Source of the DNA: Orthonyx spaldingii
Lineage: Eukaryota; Chordata; Aves; Passeriformes; Orthonychidae
Direction: 5' to 3'
DNA: 64,000 nt
Assembly: GCA_013397795.1 (NCBI GenBank)
Contig: VZTJ01000300.1
Location: 277,246 to 341,245 of the forward strand
Both the position numbers and the translations under genes were made by a program. Positions 59,346 to 64,000 of the stretch are shown here, piece after piece. Positions within the stretch are counted from its first letter, which is position 1; each line of letters begins with the position of its first letter. A model generated the notes under the pieces. It saw only the letters and a program-made list of their open reading frames with translations, did no database searches and was not told the DNA's origin.

Positions 59346-61640
59346 ATAATAAGAATGTACTGTCGCCAGAGCTTGCATATCTCTCTAAGCCCTCCTTCAT
59401 GGCCAAGAATGAAACTTTCCGTAATTGATTTCTCTGTTACCCATTTGAGAAGAAGTAACAGCCAAAAGAAAGGGAAATAATAACCTGGGGCCTGTTACAG
59501 CAGTGAGACCTGGAGTTGTTCTGTTTTTTAGGCAAATTCCTGCAAGCTGATTGCCAAGACAAACAGAGATGTGTTGCTGTCTGTAGAACAATGTTCACAG
59601 TTCTGCCGTGGTGCAATCACACAGTGACTGTAGCCATGTGTCTTCTCCAGCAGTACTTTATAGTTAAAACCAGAAGAAGAAATTCTGTGTGTATATTTCA
59701 GAGAACTAAAAGGGGGGAAAAAATTTAGAAGAAATAATTAAATGGGTAAGAAGATATTTTCACAGTTTTCAAAGAAAAGCCTCCCACCAGCATTTTTTTT
59801 CTCTAATTTGCTGCAATCACTATTATCTAAACAGGGCAAAATGAGCTTTCCACAGAAAATATGAGAGAATTCTTTCTAAAGCACTCTATGATGGGAAACC
59901 ATATTCAGAATGACACTGCTTTGTAGCGAAATATGAGTTTTGCAGACAAAATTATTTCCAATGTAAGAAAGCAAGTTTAATGATTTAAATTTGCTGTGTT
60001 CAAGTAAAACTGACCATCTTCATAAATCATATGTTGTTTATCTGAGAATATTTCAGCAAGTTGGACAAATTCTGTGAAGTTCCAGCAGAATAATGCAGTA
60101 GAATAGACTCAGAAATGAGAACTGTTGCTATTGCCAGACTCTGACACGAGGCATTAGAAATTGCCTTGGGGTCTTTCAGATTTAGGATGTACAGAGCAGC
60201 GAGTTAAGCAGAAACATATTTTGGCATCAAACATATGTGTCTCATTTTAAAAAATAATGAAACAATAAGTAGTGTTATGTTTTTTTCTGTCTCCCTTGGA
60301 TTTTTCTAAGAATCATTATGAGCTGCAATAGTACAGCTTGTAATAATATTTTTGTGTTATGGAACCATACTGACAAATAGGACTAGTGAGCAGTGGTATG
60401 TAAGGGGAATAGAAATCTCTGGATTGAACAGGATAGCTGTTTCAGTTGTTTAAGCTTTGTAACACGTAGTGCAATGACTGAATTTTCATTAATTTTGTCT
60501 TGGTTTTTAATGTGGCATTCATTATAAAACTTCACTGAGGACTGAATCGCTGATGGATGTGTACTAATATGTGGGATACTCTGCCAGAGAAGTCACATAT
60601 TTAGTAGAAGAGGTAACATTTATTCTGGTTTGATCACTGTTAATGAAGCTGTCAACAAAATTTTCTTAGAAAAATAATTGCACTGCAAGTAAGGCCATTT
60701 AGACCTAGATATGAGTAGTAAACCTGTATTAATTTAGGATTCAGACTATTTTAATGGTTTAATATTTTTTCTTTATGGAGATCACAATAGTGAGGTCATC
60801 TGTAATAAAGATGATAATATTGAACCTTGGTAGTTTTCCTTCCTGTATCTATAGGACATTTATGGCTGAAATATGGTTGAGAGAGCCTTAAAACGTTGTT
60901 TTATGGCAACCTCTATGCAGTGCTATAAAGCACTTTCTGTTAATGATAAATAAACTATGGAAGATCTATGTCTTAGCACAGGCATGTGTTCTTCTCCTTG
61001 CGAGTAGCCTGACTTTTTAGCAATGTTTAGATTATCATGATTACATGAGCTTCAATTCAACCCTGTGTCAAGGAGATGTAATTCCAATAACAATGGTGGA
61101 TGTATAGACAGGCACCGTGCTCCTGAGTTCAGCCCAAGAAACAAAGTACACATTAAAGTTGCTATGATAGTTCTCTGGCTCTTAAATGGCTTACTGTCTC
61201 AGGAATTGCCTCATTAAAAATATATAAAATTGTCCAGTTTGTCTGCAAATAATTACTTTAGAGGCTTCTTATGAAAGCTGTGAGGCTGTCATCAGTACAG
61301 TACCGAGTTCCTTAAGAGGTCATGAATAAGAAGCACAATTCACTTTCATTATTTACTGAAGTATTGATTGAATTTATTAATGCTAGTTAAGTTGTGGAAT
61401 ATAATAGACATGGCACTGTATTGAAAAGATCAGATGAGGTTTTGCACTCTGAATGTTGTGCTGAGGGATGGTGATATCAAGCTGAGCAAGCTCAGAAATA
61501 CAGTTAGACTGAACTACAGTTCATAACTTACTTTTGATCACACAACTGTAAAGATGAAGTAATTCCATTAAATTCAGAGTGAATTTAGGTCTTTTCTAAA
61601 TGAGAATTTTTCTAAGTTTAAAAATGTCTTCAATGTTTTT
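59346..61640. other. Unique AT-rich non-coding DNA
   Basis: No gene, RNA gene or named repeat is recognised; open frames do not exceed 70 codons. Confidence 0.5.
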
Positions 61641-61644
61641 CTCC

Positions 61645-61682
61645 TTTTTTTTTTTTTTTNNNNTTTTTTTTTTTTTTTTTTT
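61645..61682. repeat. T-run containing an assembly gap
   Basis: A T homopolymer interrupted by four N (61660-61663). The true length is unknown. Confidence 0.9.
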
Positions 61683-62490
61683 AATTCCTTTTTAAAGATG
61701 ATTGGTTATGAAGTCTAGGTCACTGCAGTCCCTGGATCCATTCAGTGGCAATAGTGAGCTCCCTGATGTCAATTTTGGATGGAGAAATATTCCTTTAACA
61801 TTAATGTCACAGACTGGAGAATACTGTTCCTACTTCACAGCTTGATTACTTTCACTTAAATGCTATTTACTGCTCATTTTTTTTGCAGGTAAACATATGG
61901 TCAGGTCCTCATTTACTTAGACCATCTCACAATACAAACCTACCATTGCCTTTGAATGTTTGCAATTACAAATGGCTAACACAGCATAGAAGAGAAAATA
62001 GAGTGAGAGAGGGGTTAAAGACATTACTTAAAGATTACAAAATCAATCCAAGGAGGGCCCGGGCCCCTGCCAATAGCCGTTATAACCATTATCCCATGTT
62101 TTTGCTAAGGTGTGAAGTATCACTTCTATTCCTAATATTTGCTGCAGAAGTAGAATGTGACAAGCTGCTTCTTGCTAAAGAAAAACCTTCAGGGACATGG
62201 ATTGTGACTGATAATTGTCTCAGATATTCTGGATGAGCCAAGAATCCATTGCCTCTGGGAAGGTGAAAAATTTTAACATGAAGAAGTTCCTGGCTCAGGT
62301 GAATATAACCCAGTATATTTGTTTCCCTTCTGCACGTTGTGTCTGCATGTTATATGTGGTTCCTGTCAAAGTGTTGTGTACTCTGACAGACCCAGAATAC
62401 ATTTTTTATTTCTTTTGACTTAAAAAGCTTTACTCTGATGCGCAATCATTAGGCATTCTTCAATAACTGATAGATAATGTTTTGGCAGCT
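61683..62490. other. Unique non-coding DNA with an acceptor-like motif
   Basis: A pyrimidine run ending TTTTTTTTGCAG (to 61888) looks like a splice acceptor, and the following frame stays open to 62236 (117 codons by a TTG-initiated count). The translation has no recognised domain, there is no clear donor site inside it and no flanking exon, so an exon is not called. Confidence 0.4.
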
Positions 62491-62900
62491 GTAATTTGCT
62501 ACAGCTGCATCAGAAAGCTGACTGATGGACGGAGAGGAATCAGAATGAAGAAATTTGCCGCCAAATCTAAATCTAATCAATGCCTGGAAGGTTCTTGTAC
62601 ATGAGCTGTATGTGCAGCAACCCCTCCATGGATGGCATCTTGCACTGCTTGCACTAAAAGTTATTAGATCCTTTTGAAAACATTTAGGAAAACATTTTCC
62701 CCACATAGTAAACCAGTTCTCACTGCAACCAGCCCGTAACTAGAACAATCAAGTGACAATGTGTCCATCTAAGATGGAAGGGAGCGCAGAGTGCTCTTCT
62801 GGATTGTCTCAAATCCTAATTAGAAGAAAAGATCTGCCACATTGAGTAGCTGTTTTGTGCCTAATTTAATGAATGATTTGAATTCCTCTTAGAATAGAGT
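62490..62900. other. Candidate conserved non-coding block
   Basis: Non-repetitive sequence with CAGCTGTAATTTGCTACAGCTG, here given by its ends (CAGCTG at both sides, about 62488-62509), CTAATCAATG, GCTGACTGATGGACGG (PBX/MEIS-like TGATGGAC) and CCTAATTAGAAG at 62814. Texture evidence only. Confidence 0.25.
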
Positions 62901-64000
62901 TTGAATTTTTTTTTTTTAAATTGTAATTGTTTTATTTTGTCAGTCTTCCAACAGTGAAAGCAATTTCTTACAAAACATCTGTCTCAGAATATAACCTACG
63001 TTTATCTGACATATATGAATGCTATCCATTAAAAAATAAATTTCTGCATAAATCAAGAAATTTTTTTTATGAAGCCCCTCCTTTCTTTAATCACAGCAGT
63101 ACATTTGATTACTTTTTGTACTCTGAGAAATCCCTCAAATTCACATTCTCATTTCTTTTTTTGTTGTATTTACAGCCCTGAATATGTGTCCTGTATTATG
63201 CAATTCTTTAGTTAAGTGTATCAACAGTGCACAGTGAGTAAAGAGAATGTATTAAGCAACATACCTCAAACCCATGGTTTTAATTAGCTAGGGACAGGAT
63301 TTAGCAAGTCACAGCTTTTATTTAAACAGTCTTGACATAGCTCAAGACAGCAACAGCCAATTTAACACTTAAGGCCTTACTAACAAACACAGATGGTTTC
63401 AGATTCTCTCTTTGGAGATACTGTTAGATGATACAGAGCAGTTGGAAACTTTTTGAAATGACTTCTGGTTACAAGTTGCAGGATTTAGCTGTGAGTTATG
63501 TCCACCGCATTCTATCCATGCAAATGCCTTGATTTGCTTTATATATGACTGTAAGAGACCTGACACATCACTGATTATTTGGTGTTCAGATCTTTTGCTG
63601 CAGGCCTGATTTGTCTTTGTGTAGAAGTTTATGCTACCTGTTACAACTGCACTCTAATATTCTTTTTTTTTTTAACTCAGTGAAAATATCTGAAACATGA
63701 ACCTTTTTGCCTTTAAATTTAAGAATGGGATTTTTTTCTTACTATAAAGCTGTAGGCCAAGAAGTATATCTTTAACAGCATGTATATCTGAATAAACATA
63801 CAGCTCCCATTAGAGTTAATTGGACATGCATATTCTACTTTGCCCCTCAATGGTTAAATAGTTATGCCTAGCTGTTTAAGAGACAGTAGGAACATGCCAT
63901 TTGAAGCTACAGAGCAGTGCCAGAACTTCTGGCACTGAAGAAAACCATACAGTTGAAGCAGTTTTAGGCTTATCTCTAATTTACCCTTAGAGAATTTTAT
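62901..64000. other. Unique AT-rich non-coding DNA
   Basis: No gene is supported. T run at 63663-63674. A short AGGCCTGATTTGTCTTTGTG phrase at about 63603 recalls ends of old DNA-transposon debris but is too short to call. Confidence 0.5.

Noticed and set aside
1..64000. CRISPR array, operons, phage or plasmid features
   Set aside because: No regularly spaced direct repeats, no long contiguous genes and clear vertebrate retroelements; prokaryotic features do not apply.
1..64000. tRNA, rRNA or known microRNA genes
   Set aside because: I scanned for common tRNA B-box texts and a number of well-known microRNA mature sequences and saw no intact gene; a covariance-model search would be decisive.

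Overview
This window looks like non-coding DNA from a bird chromosome, either a gene desert or the inside of a very large intron. The evidence is CR1 retrotransposon remnants, one ERV-type solo LTR with CR1-typical surroundings, sauropsid-style ancient palindromic DNA-transposon debris, low overall repeat density and an AT-rich background. There is no bacterial or viral gene organisation. I find no convincing host protein-coding exon: every open frame is short, most open at non-ATG codons, and none shows a recognisable protein domain except decayed CR1 reverse transcriptase. Species and locus cannot be fixed from the sequence alone.

Layout. 1-16.2 kb is mostly unique sequence. It holds an MIR/L2-like scrap, a tRNA-SINE-like scrap at 3.04 kb, a diverged direct duplication of about 325 bp (6.97 and 8.41 kb), a TCF/LEF-like motif cluster at 9.9 kb, and a palindromic ancient repeat at 12.8 kb. 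At 16.2-22.8 kb is the most structured part: an inverted repeat with two arms of about 312 bp (16.67 and 22.42 kb) encloses 5.4 kb. The enclosed DNA contains a complete solo LTR with a 6-bp target duplication, a polypurine tract, an ancient DNA-transposon fragment, an (AT)n tract, a minus-strand CR1 3' end and a 52-base T run. The inner 188 bp of the two arms are identical although the next 100 bp differ by about 12%, which suggests gene conversion.

22.8-47.2 kb is AT-rich unique DNA with several stretches whose texture suggests conserved regulatory elements, a (GT)n tract, a 68-bp uninterrupted alternating pyrimidine-purine tract, and two small GC-rich islands. 47.2-48.1 kb is a diverged plus-strand CR1 copy. 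48.1-64 kb is again mostly unique, with two older CR1 remnants, a tandem STAT-type site and a long candidate conserved block at 58.6-59.3 kb. Two assembly gaps lie inside homopolymer runs (16229-16248 and 61660-61663).

Because no comparative alignment was available, every 'candidate conserved element' call rests on sequence texture and motif content only and has low confidence.
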